Of a stretch of 64,000 nt of DNA, positions 19,948-28,735 are shown in pieces; the first letter of the stretch is position 1, and every line of letters begins with the position of its first letter. The DNA is from Acidobacteria bacterium Mor1. GTDB taxonomy: Bacteria > Acidobacteriota > Polarisedimenticolia > Polarisedimenticolales > Polarisedimenticolaceae. Under the pieces are notes generated by a model. It was not told the DNA's origin. It saw only the letters and a program-made list of their open reading frames with translations, and made no database searches. The DNA lies in contig CP011806.1 in NCBI GenBank assembly GCA_001664505.1, positions 718,020 through 782,019 of the forward strand, read 5' to 3'. Both the position numbers and the translations under genes were made by a program.

Positions 19948-20723
19948 GCACGTTCGAGGGGCCGGCGACTTCCGAGGGCCCAGCGTCTTTCGAGGGCAAG
20001 GTCGCCCTGGTGACCGGAGGGTCCCGCGGGATCGGCCGGGGCATCTCCCAGGCACTGGCCGACAGCGGTGCCGAGGTGGTCGTCGCGGCCCGGGGACTCG
20101 AGGGGGCAGAGCGAACCGCTGCCGAGATCGTCGAGTCGGGCGGCAAGGCCCGGGGCATATCACTGGATATCGGCGACGACGCTTCGGTCGAGGCCGGGGT
20201 CAAAGCCCTGGTCAGCGACTATGGTACAATCCCGCTTCTCGTGAACAACGCAGGGATCACCCGCGATAACCTGTTGTTGCGCATGAAGAAAGACGAATGG
20301 GATCATGTTATCGGGACCAACCTGACGGGCATCTACCGGATGTGCCGCGCGGTGGTTCCTAGCATGGTAAAGAAACGCTTCGGACGCATCGTCAACGTCA
20401 CCTCGGTGGTCGGGTCGATGGGGAATCCCGGCCAGTCCAACTACGCAGCGTCCAAGTCGGGGATTGAAGGATTCTCACGTAGCCTCGCTCGCGAACTCGC
20501 CTCACGGAACATCACCGTCAACTGCGTCGCTCCCGGTTTCATCGAGACCGACATGACGGCGGACCTGGGCGAGGACACGCGCAAGAAGCTACTGGATCAG
20601 GTTCCGATCAAACGTCTCGGAACCCCGCAGGATGTGGCTGCCGCCGTGAGCTTCCTGCTGGGAGACGGGGCGAGCTACATCACCGGCTGTACGCTGGAAG
20701 TCAACGGCGGCATGTACATGTAA
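19944..20723 (+). CDS. fabG: 3-oxoacyl-ACP reductase
   Basis: NADPH-dependent short-chain dehydrogenase that reduces 3-oxoacyl-ACP. 259 residues. The nucleotide motif GGSRGIGRG lies at about residues 25-33, NNAG follows VNNAGITRDNL, and the catalytic set is Ser in NVTSVVGSMGN, Tyr in SNYAASK and the following Lys. The N-terminus is 15-18 residues longer than typical and internally repetitive (FEGPATSEGPASFEGK). That repeat gives another example of local duplication in this operon. Starts within the fabD stop. Confidence 0.96.
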   Translation: MSTFEGPATSEGPASFEGKVALVTGGSRGIGRGISQALADSGAEVVVAARGLEGAERTAAEIVESGGKARGISLDIGDDASVEAGVKALVSDYGTIPLLVNNAGITRDNLLLRMKKDEWDHVIGTNLTGIYRMCRAVVPSMVKKRFGRIVNVTSVVGSMGNPGQSNYAASKSGIEGFSRSLARELASRNITVNCVAPGFIETDMTADLGEDTRKKLLDQVPIKRLGTPQDVAAAVSFLLGDGASYITGCTLEVNGGMYM

Positions 20724-20756
20724 TCGCCCTCGGGCGACTCAACCACAGTCAGTAAC

Positions 20757-20783
20757 TTGCCGGAAACGTCAAAGCTCCGGCAA
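20757..20783 (+). terminator. Hairpin between fabG and acpP
   Basis: The perfect inverted repeat TTGCCGGA (20757-20764) / TCCGGCAA (20776-20783) has an 11-base loop. No T-run follows, so it may be an mRNA-stabilising or attenuating hairpin rather than a terminator; it would allow higher acpP levels by processing. The rest of the 156-base gap is unusually A-rich for this genome. Confidence 0.35.
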
Positions 20784-20879
20784 ACTGAAAGTAGCAATAA
20801 GCAAGCAGCAATTAGAAGTTGCAAGTGATGAAAGCGTCGGAAAGCGGGCATCCCGCGGACGGCGTGGAGGTAGAAATTC

Positions 20880-21116
20880 ATGGCTTCGGTCGCAGAAAAG
20901 GTCAAACACATCATCGTGGAGCAACTGGGAGTCGATGAGGAGGAGGTCAAGGAAGCGGCCTCGTTCGTCGACGATCTCGGTGCGGATTCCCTCGATGTCG
21001 TCGAGCTGGTCATGGCTCTCGAAGAAGAGTTCGGAATGGAGATCAGCGACGAGGACGCCGAGAAGCTGTCCACGGTCAAAGAGGCAATCAGCTACATCGA
21101 AAGCAAACAGAAGTAG
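20880..21116 (+). CDS. acpP: Acyl carrier protein
   Basis: 78 residues, acidic. Phosphopantetheine attachment Ser37 in [15 protein letters not shown]. It carries growing acyl chains among the Fab enzymes encoded on both sides. Strong ribosome site GGAGGT nine bases upstream of the ATG. Length and helix pattern are standard. Confidence 0.98.
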   Translation: MASVAEKVKHIIVEQLGVDEEEVKEAASFVDDLGADSLDVVELVMALEEEFGMEISDEDAEKLSTVKEAISYIESKQK

Positions 21117-21266
21117 CAAGTTGCTTGAGCTTTCTGCGGCCGCGGCGCGAGTTCCTCCGGGGGCCGTCGCGGCTGCTTTGTGTCTGGCCGAAACAGCTCC
21201 GGCCGATCCAAGTCCGGCCTCGTTGAACGGGAGGTCGGCAGGCAGCGAAGAAAGGATGCGTCGCGG

Positions 21267-22505
21267 ATGAAGCGTCGAGTCGTCGTCACCGGCATGGGCG
21301 TCCTCTCGCCTCTGGGCCACAGCACCGGGGAAACCTGGAACGCGCTGGTCGAGGGGCGGAGCGGCATCGGCCCGATCACTCATTTCGATCCGGAAGCCTA
21401 CCCGACCCGCATCGCGGGGGAGGTCAAGGACTTCGACGTCTCCAAGTTCCTCGACAAGAAGGCGGCCCGCAAGATGGACCGCTTCAGCCACTTCGCTATC
21501 GCCGCCACCAAGGAGGCGCTGGAAGACGCCTCGCTCACCATCGACGAGAGCAACGCCGAGCGCATCGGCGTCTACCTCGGGTCGGGCATCGGCGGTCTGC
21601 CGCTACTGGAAGAACAACACAAGGTCTTGATGGCGCGAGGGCCGCGGCGCATGTCGCCGTTCTTCATCCCCGGCATGATCGTCAACCTGGCTGCCGGGCA
21701 GGTGTCGATTTTCTTCGGCGCCAAGGGACCCAACCTGGCGGTCGCCACCGCCTGCGCCACCGGCTCTCACGCCATCGGCGAATCCTTTCGGTTGATCCGC
21801 GAAGGCTATGCCGACGGTATGATCTGCGGCGGCACCGAGGCGGTGATCACCGAAATGTCCGTCGGCGGCTTCTGCGCCATGAAGGCGATGTCCACCCGCA
21901 ACGACGAACCGGAACGGGCCAGCCGTCCCTTCGACAGCGAGCGGGACGGCTTCGTCATGGGAGAAGGCGCAGGCGTCCTCATTCTCGAGGAGCGGGAGTA
22001 TGCGATCTCCCGTGGGGCACGGATCCTGGCCGAGGTGCTGGGCTACGGCATGTCCGGCGACGCGTACCACATCTCCGCACCCTCGGCCGACGGCGACGGA
22101 CCGATCCGGGCCATGCGCATCGCGTTGAACGATGCGAATCTCTCGCCCGACTCGATCGACTACATCAACGCCCACGGCACCTCGACTCCCGCCGGTGACA
22201 AGGCGGAGACCCTCGCGGTCAAGAAGGTTTTCGGCGATCACGCGCAGAAGCTCGCTTTCGCCTCGACCAAGTCGATGACCGGGCACCTGCTCGGAGCGGC
22301 CGGGGGGCTGGAGACCGCCGTCAGCGTCCTCGCGGTTCACCACGACGTCATCCCGCCGACGATCAACTACGAGAACCCGGACCCCGAGTGCGATCTCGAC
22401 TGCGTGCCCAACGAGGCACGCCGCACCGAGGTCAACGTGGCGCTGAACAACTCCTTCGGCTTCGGCGGCACCAACGCCACCCTGATCCTGGGCAAGCACC
22501 GCTAA
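21267..22505 (+). CDS. fabF: Beta-ketoacyl-ACP synthase II
   Basis: Elongating condensing enzyme. 412 residues from ATG 21267 (MKRRVVVTGMGVLSPLG). Catalytic Cys163 in VATACATGSH, His in NAHGTSTPAGD and His in KSMTGHLLGAAGG; the NNSFGFGGTNA end motif is present. An upstream in-frame start at 21180 would precede the family N-terminus and is not favoured. Last gene of the operon, 150 bases after acpP. No convincing terminator follows in 22506-22605. Confidence 0.97.
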   Translation: MKRRVVVTGMGVLSPLGHSTGETWNALVEGRSGIGPITHFDPEAYPTRIAGEVKDFDVSKFLDKKAARKMDRFSHFAIAATKEALEDASLTIDESNAERIGVYLGSGIGGLPLLEEQHKVLMARGPRRMSPFFIPGMIVNLAAGQVSIFFGAKGPNLAVATACATGSHAIGESFRLIREGYADGMICGGTEAVITEMSVGGFCAMKAMSTRNDEPERASRPFDSERDGFVMGEGAGVLILEEREYAISRGARILAEVLGYGMSGDAYHISAPSADGDGPIRAMRIALNDANLSPDSIDYINAHGTSTPAGDKAETLAVKKVFGDHAQKLAFASTKSMTGHLLGAAGGLETAVSVLAVHHDVIPPTINYENPDPECDLDCVPNEARRTEVNVALNNSFGFGGTNATLILGKHR

Positions 22506-22605
22506 CCGGCAGCACGGCGGGTTCGGCCGGGCAGGCCGGCGTTCTTGAGACTCGGAGCGAGCATCGAACTCGGGGAGCTCCGTGGACCGACGCGCCGGAC
22601 TCGGC

Positions 22606-24633
22606 CTACGCCAGACGCCGCTCGTTGCGGTACCAGCTAGCGAGATCCTTGCGTCCGAGGCGCCACAGCAGCCCCAGCGGCGCCCTACCGCGGCATCGAG
22701 CCAGACCTCCGTGCTCCCCGCGCTGATGGTGAAAGCGGCACAAGCAGATCCGATTCGCCGGGTCGCTGGGGTCCCCGCCACGGGATCGGTACTGCACGTG
22801 GTGATCCTCGAGGTTGCGGCGTGACGTGCACCCCGGTGCGGCGCAGCGCCAACCATCCCGCACGTAGATCGCTTCAGCCCGGGGTTTGGCCCCCTGGCGC
22901 CTGTCCCAGGTGGCGGAGAAGTCCTCGAGCATCGCCAGCAGCCCGACCCAGGCGGGCACTCGCCGGCACCTGGAGGTGAACTGCCATGCCATGTGAACCG
23001 CGACGGCGTGTTCCCCGGGAGAGGGCTCCGTATCCCAGGGGAGTTCTTCCGCCGCCCTCCCGATTAGCCGCCGCGCGGATTCGATAGCGCCGAGGAGTTC
23101 GTCGGCAAGACCGGACTCGAGGCGGAACCGGAGGAAAACGTCCGAGGACGTGCCAGCCCGCGAGCACCGCTCGACGGCCGCGTTGGTGTCCCCGACGCGC
23201 AGCTCCAGTGCACGATGCCAGCTCTCGTCGGTCGGCGGGGCCGCGGAAGCTGCGTCTGAGGGCCTGGGCCCGAGGCCAAGCGCCGCAACCTCGTCCCGCA
23301 AGCGCTTGACGGTGACCTCGCGGGCCCGTCGAACCCAGGCGTCGCGAATGCCAGGGTCTTTCGCCGCCGGCGCCCCATGGCCTCCAGGCATGCGCTCCGA
23401 CCGTCCTATCGCCCGAAGCGCAAGGAGCGCTGCCTCCGTTCCCAGTTGACCGGACTCGTACGCTTCCTCGAGAGTCGGCACCCTCGTCGCTCGGCGCGCG
23501 ATACGAGCCCGGGTTTCGAGGGAGGTGCGCGACATTCCGAGACGTTCTTCGGCGTAGTGCCCGGCACAGGAGAATCCCAACTGCCGCCATGCACCACGGC
23601 GGCTCATCTCGGCGAGCACGCGGCCCAGCCTGCGCTCCAGCTCGCCGACCAGAGCCAGCAACCGGCGCAGCCGGTCGTGTAGCCCGGCCGGATCCGTAGG
23701 TGACCCGGCGGCGCGCAGCCTCATGAAGTCTCGCAACGCAGCGTCCTGGAACATCAACCCGAGCACCGATGCGTCATCGCTCGGTGGAGTCAGCAATGAC
23801 CAACGGCCGGAGGATCGCTCGAGCAGGGCCTCGATCTCGGCACGGGACGGGGAACGACGCAGGGGTTCCGCGACGACGTCGGGTGGATGGGGGCCGGCGT
23901 GAGCCTCAGCCAGCATCGCCTCGAGGAACTCGCTCACAGGAAGGTCCGACCCGCTGACCGCTCTGAACAACTTGAGGCAGGCGTCAAACGCATCTCTTAT
24001 CGAGGAGGGCAATCCGATCCGCACGAGCCGCCTATCGGTGTCGGAGGTTTCGGCGCGCGCCCCCTCAGAGTCTCCCGAAGCCGGTGCCTGCTGCTTCGCC
24101 GCGCCGATCGCGCCACGCAACTCCCGAACGGTCATCGAGCGGGCGCGAGCCAACCAAGTGTCGAGGGTCCCTTCGCTGGCGACATCCAGCACCAACGTCG
24201 CAGCAACCCACCCGAGAGGGCGCTCGCCATCGCTCCCATCGAGGGCCTGGCCGAGGCGGGGGAAGCGCTCCAGCCCGCGACCGAGCCGCGCCATATCTCG
24301 CAGCCAGCGGCCGCTTCGTCCGAGGCACTCCCGGGTGTAGTCGTCGCAACGGGCGTGGCCGAATAGGACCCAGATCTTTTTCTCGACCACCTGGGCGGCT
24401 GCCTTGGCGACCAACGGCACAACCTGATCCGCCGCTTGCCGAAGAAGCAGCGTTGCGGTGTCGAGCTGAAACACGTCTCCGGCTTGCCGGAGCCAATCGC
24501 TGTGCGGGTCGAGTCCGGGGAGAGGCACCGAACCCGAGCCGGAGGCACCTCTTCGGGAGCCGGGCGCACCGAGTCGGGATGAGCGTTGTGCGGCTCGTGA
24601 CCCTGATTGAGTGGAGTGATTCACTCGAAGCAT
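22606..24633 (-). CDS. HNH endonuclease-like protein with duplicated helical domain
   Basis: 675 residues. The last 84 residues hold an HNH module: CAAPGC, then EDHHVQYRSRGG, ANRICLCRFHHQ, with cysteines that could bind structural zinc. Upstream is a DUF222-like helical domain present twice: one copy at about residues 65-195 (YTRECLGRSGRWLRDMARLG ... ARSMTVRELRG), one at about 320-470 (YAEERLGMSRTSLETRARIA ... AREVTVKRLRD). Proteins of this kind are often found in many copies per genome; whether they cut DNA is not known. It is transcribed opposite to the fab operon and shares no operon. The ATG start has no clear ribosome site; GTG three codons later is an alternative. Confidence 0.8.
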   Translation of the reverse strand: MLRVNHSTQSGSRAAQRSSRLGAPGSRRGASGSGSVPLPGLDPHSDWLRQAGDVFQLDTATLLLRQAADQVVPLVAKAAAQVVEKKIWVLFGHARCDDYTRECLGRSGRWLRDMARLGRGLERFPRLGQALDGSDGERPLGWVAATLVLDVASEGTLDTWLARARSMTVRELRGAIGAAKQQAPASGDSEGARAETSDTDRRLVRIGLPSSIRDAFDACLKLFRAVSGSDLPVSEFLEAMLAEAHAGPHPPDVVAEPLRRSPSRAEIEALLERSSGRWSLLTPPSDDASVLGLMFQDAALRDFMRLRAAGSPTDPAGLHDRLRRLLALVGELERRLGRVLAEMSRRGAWRQLGFSCAGHYAEERLGMSRTSLETRARIARRATRVPTLEEAYESGQLGTEAALLALRAIGRSERMPGGHGAPAAKDPGIRDAWVRRAREVTVKRLRDEVAALGLGPRPSDAASAAPPTDESWHRALELRVGDTNAAVERCSRAGTSSDVFLRFRLESGLADELLGAIESARRLIGRAAEELPWDTEPSPGEHAVAVHMAWQFTSRCRRVPAWVGLLAMLEDFSATWDRRQGAKPRAEAIYVRDGWRCAAPGCTSRRNLEDHHVQYRSRGGDPSDPANRICLCRFHHQRGEHGGLARCRGRAPLGLLWRLGRKDLASWYRNERRLA

Positions 24634-24790
24634 TGTATGAAGGGCAGGGGACGGAAGGCAGTGGTCAAGGAGGTTCCCGGGTTCGCGATCGAAAACGAAA
24701 ACAACGCGCCAACACCTGGATCGTCGTGCAACGCACCACCACGATGAATGGTGCGAAGCACTACCTCAACGGGCATCACCCCCCACCAAC

Positions 24791-24818
24791 GAAAAGAGGC
24801 CGCCGAAGGCGGCCCCTC
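24791..24818 (-). terminator. Terminator of the gapII gene
   Basis: On the minus strand GGCCGCC-TTC-GGCGGCC is followed by TCTTTTCG. It lies 35 bases past the gapII stop. A second small hairpin (ggcgc-ctca-gcgcc, 24822-24835) sits between it and the stop. The remaining 24634-24790 holds no gene I can support. Confidence 0.7.
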
Positions 24819-24852
24819 TGCGGCGCCTCAGCGCCGGGCTACGAACGAAGCG

Positions 24853-25926
24853 CTAGACTTCGTCGTAGAAGTAGTCCTTCAGGCACTGCACTCTCTCCTC
24901 GTAATCATCCGGGTAGATGAACCAGGTCGCCGCGGCGATCGACGAGAGCAGCGAGTTACCGTCCTGGGGCGTGAAGCAGTAGCCGACGATCTCGTGGTCG
25001 TTGCGCACCGTCAGGGTCGGGGCCGACACCACCGTCACATTGAGAATGCGGCCGTAGTGGCCCTGGTCGCGGCCGAAGGAGAACACCGCGTTGGCCGAGC
25101 TCTTGTAGGTGATGGCCATGCGGTCGTTGGCGTCGATGCGCTCACGCAGCTTCTCGACGGTCGTGGGGTTCTTGACCCGGATGTCGAAGTAGATGGTGTG
25201 CATGTACTGGGTGTTGAGCTTGATCGCCGACGAGAACAGGTTCAGGTCGTGGCCCATGGTGTTGAACAGGTGCCAGGCATCCCGGGCGTGGTGGGTGCCG
25301 AAGCGGGCGTCCTTGTGCTTGCCGACCTGGGGGGAGGGGACGAAGCTGCCGTCCTGGGAGATGTCGTTGGAGCGGCGCATGCAGATGAAGCGCCCCTCGA
25401 CGACGTTTTCCGGGCCGCCGTCTTCCAGCGCCAGGGTGTCGATCAGGATCGACAGGTTGTGGGTGTTGCAGGACACGACCTGGATGTATTGATCCTCACC
25501 CCGCTTGAGGGTGTTGTCGTTGATGCCCCGGGCGTAAGGCTTGCCGAAGCCGAACTCACTGCCCTGGGCGATGAAGCCGAGGGTGTTGTTGGCGAATTTC
25601 TCGTAGTACTGGGACTTGTTCTGGGTGCCGACACCCGACGGGGTGCAGTCGATCACGACCGCGGCCCGTTCGATCGCTTCCTCGGTTTCGTAAGAAGGTT
25701 CCATGCCCAGATCCTGGAAACCCTTGACCGAGGGGCTGTCGGTGACCAGCTTCGCGCCGCGCTTGATCAGGTTCACCACCTTGGAACGGTCGGTCAGCAG
25801 CGGCGTCCGCTTGTGGAAGGTGACCTCCTCGAGGCCAAGGGCATCCTTGTACTCGGTGAGCAGTCCGGTAAGCGGCTCACCGATGGTTCCGGTGCCGACG
25901 ACATGCACGATGGGGCGCACACCCAT
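24853..25926 (-). CDS. Archaeal-type (type II) glyceraldehyde-3-phosphate dehydrogenase
   Basis: 357 residues, matching archaeal GAPDH rather than the bacterial GapA fold family. Dinucleotide motif VGTGTIG near the N-terminus, DCTPSGVGTQNK, and catalytic Cys153 in VVSCNTHNL; archaeal enzymes usually read SCNTTGL, so His-Asn replaces Thr-Gly after the active-site turn. DARFGTHHARDAW and MHTIYFDIRVK fit the archaeal C-terminal half. It oxidises glyceraldehyde-3-phosphate to 1,3-bisphosphoglycerate with NAD(P)+. Start ATG 25926 has AAGGAG eight bases upstream; upstream extension is unsupported. Whether a classical gapA also exists elsewhere cannot be seen here. Confidence 0.88.
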   Translation of the reverse strand: MGVRPIVHVVGTGTIGEPLTGLLTEYKDALGLEEVTFHKRTPLLTDRSKVVNLIKRGAKLVTDSPSVKGFQDLGMEPSYETEEAIERAAVVIDCTPSGVGTQNKSQYYEKFANNTLGFIAQGSEFGFGKPYARGINDNTLKRGEDQYIQVVSCNTHNLSILIDTLALEDGGPENVVEGRFICMRRSNDISQDGSFVPSPQVGKHKDARFGTHHARDAWHLFNTMGHDLNLFSSAIKLNTQYMHTIYFDIRVKNPTTVEKLRERIDANDRMAITYKSSANAVFSFGRDQGHYGRILNVTVVSAPTLTVRNDHEIVGYCFTPQDGNSLLSSIAAATWFIYPDDYEERVQCLKDYFYDEV

Positions 25927-26019
25927 GATCTGACTCCTTCTCGGAGGGCCTAAACAGGGCGAAATCCGAGGATTAGTGGTGAATCGATTGTTCCGCCCCA
26001 GAAGGGCTGCAGACCCGCT

Positions 26020-26048
26020 AGTATCGCAAGGGGGATTTTGCTTGTCAA
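26020..26048 (-). promoter_or_regulatory. Promoter of gapII
   Basis: Minus strand: TTGACA (26048-26043), 17-base spacer, GATACT (26025-26020). The leader would be about 85 bases. It is back to back with the hprK promoter, 18 bases apart. Confidence 0.65.
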
Positions 26049-26066
26049 AGGCCATCGGCGGGCTCC

Positions 26067-26096
26067 TTGACAGCCCCGGCCGGCGACTCCTATGAT
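26067..26096 (+). promoter_or_regulatory. Promoter of hprK
   Basis: TTGACA (26067-26072), 18-base spacer, TATGAT (26091-26096). Start expected near 26103. The divergent arrangement with gapII leaves only 18 bases between the two -35 boxes, so one bound regulator could affect both. Confidence 0.65.
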
Positions 26097-26134
26097 GCCA
26101 AAGGTCTAGCCCCTTCAACGACTTGGAGCCATTG

Positions 26135-27175
26135 GTGGGACAGCACGAAAGCTGCGCCATCCCGACGATGCTGGTGCGCGAACTGCTCACCGACGAGTCG
26201 GCCGAAAGCCTGGGGCTGTCGTTGATCGGCGGCGAGTCCGGCCTGGACAACGTGATCAACCGGGCCCGGATCCAAAAGCCCGGCCTCGCCCTCGCCGGCT
26301 TCCTCGAATACATCCACGCCGGCCGGGTCCAGGTACTGGGCAAGTCCGAGATGACCTTTCTCGGCGAGCGCACCCCGGCGGAGCGGGGCCGCATCATCTC
26401 CCAGCTCTGCCGCCACGGGGTCAGCTGCTTCGTGCTGACCACGAATCTCGAGCCGCCCGAGGAACTCTGCGAGCAGAGCGAACATCACCAGGTGCCGGTT
26501 CTCGGAACCGAGCTTTCCTCCTCCGAGGCGATCGACCGGCTGACCCGCTATCTCGAAGACCGCCTGGCGCCTCGTTCGGTAACCCACGGCGTGCTGCTCG
26601 ACGTTTACGGCCTGGGTGTCCTGCTCCTCGGCGACAGCGGCATGGGCAAGAGCGAGTGCGCCCTGGACCTGGTGGTTCGCGGCCACCGGCTGGTCTCCGA
26701 CGACGTGGTGGAGATGAGGCGCCGCGGCGGCATGATCGTCGGCACCGGTCCTGAGTTGACCCGCTACCACATGGAGCTGCGCGGGGTCGGCATCATCAAC
26801 GTCAAGGACCTGTTCGGCGTGGCCTCGGTCCGCCACAGCAAGTACGTCGAGTACGTCATCCGCCTCGACCCCTGGCAGCCTGGGAAGCGCTACGACCGTC
26901 TCGGCCTCGACGAGCAGGGCTACGACGTGCTCGGCATCGAGTTGCCCTACGTCGAGATGCCCGTGGGTCCCGGCAGGAACCTGTCGGTCCTGATCGAGGT
27001 AGCGGCCCGCAACCACCTTTTGAAGCTCAAGGGGTATCATCCTGCTCGTCAGCTGGCCCGCAAGCTGGGCGAACAGCTCCAGCCCGGCCGGTTCGAGGAC
27101 GCCCCGGAGGTCGAGCCGGAAGAGGAAGAGGTCCGGGCCAACACCCGCAGCCCTGAACGGGACGAGGAAGACTGA
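26135..27175 (+). CDS. hprK: HPr kinase/phosphorylase
   Basis: Phosphorylates HPr on Ser46 and reverses it, linking carbon state to regulation. 346 residues from GTG 26135. N-terminal domain (IPTMLVRELLTDESAESLGL), then the P-loop GDSGMGKSECAL at about 166-177, GHRLVSDDVV, and the HPrK signature around LRGVGIINVKDLFG. GGAG six bases before GTG 26135 supports this start; TTG 26123 or ATG 26168 are possible. The acidic C-terminus (EPEEEEVRANT) is longer than usual. rapZ starts two bases after its stop. Confidence 0.94.
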   Translation: MGQHESCAIPTMLVRELLTDESAESLGLSLIGGESGLDNVINRARIQKPGLALAGFLEYIHAGRVQVLGKSEMTFLGERTPAERGRIISQLCRHGVSCFVLTTNLEPPEELCEQSEHHQVPVLGTELSSSEAIDRLTRYLEDRLAPRSVTHGVLLDVYGLGVLLLGDSGMGKSECALDLVVRGHRLVSDDVVEMRRRGGMIVGTGPELTRYHMELRGVGIINVKDLFGVASVRHSKYVEYVIRLDPWQPGKRYDRLGLDEQGYDVLGIELPYVEMPVGPGRNLSVLIEVAARNHLLKLKGYHPARQLARKLGEQLQPGRFEDAPEVEPEEEEVRANTRSPERDEED

Positions 27176-27177
27176 CC

Positions 27178-28041
27178 GTGGAACGACTGGTGATCATCAC
27201 GGGCCTGTCCGGTTCCGGAAAGTCCCTGGCCGCCCAGGCCTTCGAAGACCTCGGCTACTTCTGCGTCGACAACCTGCCGGTGGCGCTGATTCCCCGTTTC
27301 TACGAACTGATCCAGCGCAGCGCCGAGCAGATTCCCCGTGCGGCCCTGGTCGTCGACATCCGCGAGAAGGACTTCCTCGACCACGTACCCGAGGCGCTCA
27401 AGGAGTTGCGCAACCTCGGGGCTCCGGTGAAGGTCACCTTCTTCGAGTGCGAGGACGAGATCCTCAAGCGCCGCTTCAGCACGACCCGGCGTCCGCATCC
27501 GATGGCCGCCACCTCGGGGTCCCTGGAGCAGGCGATTCACGATGAGCGCAAGGCGTTGGCGGCCCTGCGCGCGGAAGCGGACCGCATCATCGACACCAGC
27601 CGCTTCACCGCCCACGAACTTCGCGCGTTCCTGAAGAACGCCTACGGCGACCAGGAAGCGACCCGGGGCCCCAACATCAACGTGATGTCCTTCGGCTTCA
27701 AGTACGGGCTGCCTTCGGAAGCGGACCTGGTCTTCGACGTGCGCTTCCTGCCCAACCCGTACTTCGTCGAGGATCTGCGCCCGCTCAACGGCCGCAACGA
27801 GCCGGTGCAGGAATTCCTGGAGAGCAAACCCGAGACTCACGAGTTCCTCGGACGGCTCAAGACCTTCCTCGACTTCCTGATGCCGCTGTACGCGGCCGAG
27901 GGGAAGACCTATCTCACCATCGCGGTCGGCTGCACCGGCGGAAAGCACCGTTCGGTGATGCTGGCCGAAAGACTGCTCGAACACTTCAGTCAGACCGACC
28001 GGCCGGTCAGCGTCAGCCACCGGGATCTCGGCAAGGAATAG
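27178..28041 (+). CDS. rapZ: RNase adapter / nucleotide-binding protein RapZ
   Basis: 287 residues. P-loop GLSGSGKS at residues 9-16, FCVDNLPVALIPRF, and the C-terminal CTGGKHRSVMLAERL motif. In enteric bacteria RapZ binds GlmZ sRNA and RNase E and senses glucosamine-6-phosphate; elsewhere its role is less known. GTG start with a two-base gap after hprK. Clustering of hprK, rapZ and PTS genes is widely conserved and supports joint function in carbon or envelope precursor control. Confidence 0.94.
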   Translation: MERLVIITGLSGSGKSLAAQAFEDLGYFCVDNLPVALIPRFYELIQRSAEQIPRAALVVDIREKDFLDHVPEALKELRNLGAPVKVTFFECEDEILKRRFSTTRRPHPMAATSGSLEQAIHDERKALAALRAEADRIIDTSRFTAHELRAFLKNAYGDQEATRGPNINVMSFGFKYGLPSEADLVFDVRFLPNPYFVEDLRPLNGRNEPVQEFLESKPETHEFLGRLKTFLDFLMPLYAAEGKTYLTIAVGCTGGKHRSVMLAERLLEHFSQTDRPVSVSHRDLGKE

Positions 28042-28049
28042 AGGATCGC

Positions 28050-28469
28050 ATGCTCGGATTGATCGTGGTGACCCACGGCGGCGTCGCCGAAGAATTGGTT
28101 AAGGCCGCCAAGAAGATCCTGGGGGAGGTCGAATCCCTCGAAGCCGTCTCCATCGACTGGGACGACGACGTGAGCGACGCCACCACCCGGGTCGAGAAGG
28201 CGATCAAGCAGGTCGACCAGGGAGAGGGCGTGCTGGTGCTGACCGACATGTTCGGCGGCACCCCGACCAACCTGTCCCTGGCGTTGCTCGAACCCGGCCG
28301 GGTCGACATCGTCACCGGGGTCAACCTGCCGATGCTGATCAAGTTCACCAACCACCGTGACCAGTACGCCCTGACCGACGCCGCCGGCCATATCGCCGAG
28401 CAGGGCCGTCAGGCGATTCACGTAGCGTCGGAACTGCTCGAGCGCAGCACCGACGGAGAACCGAATTGA
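28050..28469 (+). CDS. PTS mannose-family EIIA domain protein
   Basis: 139 residues, a single mannose-type IIA domain. The phosphorylated His is His9 in LIVVTHGGVAEEL. LTDMFGGTPTNLSLAL and GVNLPMLIKF are typical. It normally receives phosphate from HPr-His15 and passes it to EIIB, but no EIIB, EIIC or EIID is encoded here. It is therefore probably a regulatory phosphate acceptor. It overlaps ptsH by four bases. Confidence 0.92.
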   Translation: MLGLIVVTHGGVAEELVKAAKKILGEVESLEAVSIDWDDDVSDATTRVEKAIKQVDQGEGVLVLTDMFGGTPTNLSLALLEPGRVDIVTGVNLPMLIKFTNHRDQYALTDAAGHIAEQGRQAIHVASELLERSTDGEPN

Positions 28470-28735
28470 CCGAGGTAACCGTTCAGATCCAGAACCGGCT
28501 GGGGCTGCACGCCCGGGCCGCCGCGAAATTCGTCCACCTGGCCAACAGCTTCGAGGCCCGCATCTCGGTGACCAAGGACGGCGCCCGGGTCGACGGCAAA
28601 TCGATCCTGGGCCTGCTTACGTTGGCCGCCGCCAAGGGCACCAAGCTGCAGTTGGCCGCTGACGGCAACGACGAAGAAGCCGCCATCGAGGAGCTGGCCA
28701 AGCTGGTCCGCAGCGGGTTCGGCGAGGGCAAGTAG
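28466..28735 (+). CDS. ptsH: Phosphocarrier protein HPr
   Basis: 89 residues. His15 in NRLGLHARAA is the EI phosphorylation site and Ser46 in DGKSILGLLTL is the HprK site, so both control inputs encoded by the neighbours can act on it. The start is TTG 28466, overlapping the EIIA stop (TTGA). The gene ends directly at the ptsI start. Confidence 0.96.
   Translation: MTEVTVQIQNRLGLHARAAAKFVHLANSFEARISVTKDGARVDGKSILGLLTLAAAKGTKLQLAADGNDEEAAIEELAKLVRSGFGEGK

Noticed and set aside
24634-24660. Minus-strand promoter for the HNH gene
   Set aside because: TACAAT overlaps the start codon and the only TTGACC upstream is 25 bases away, too far for a standard spacer.
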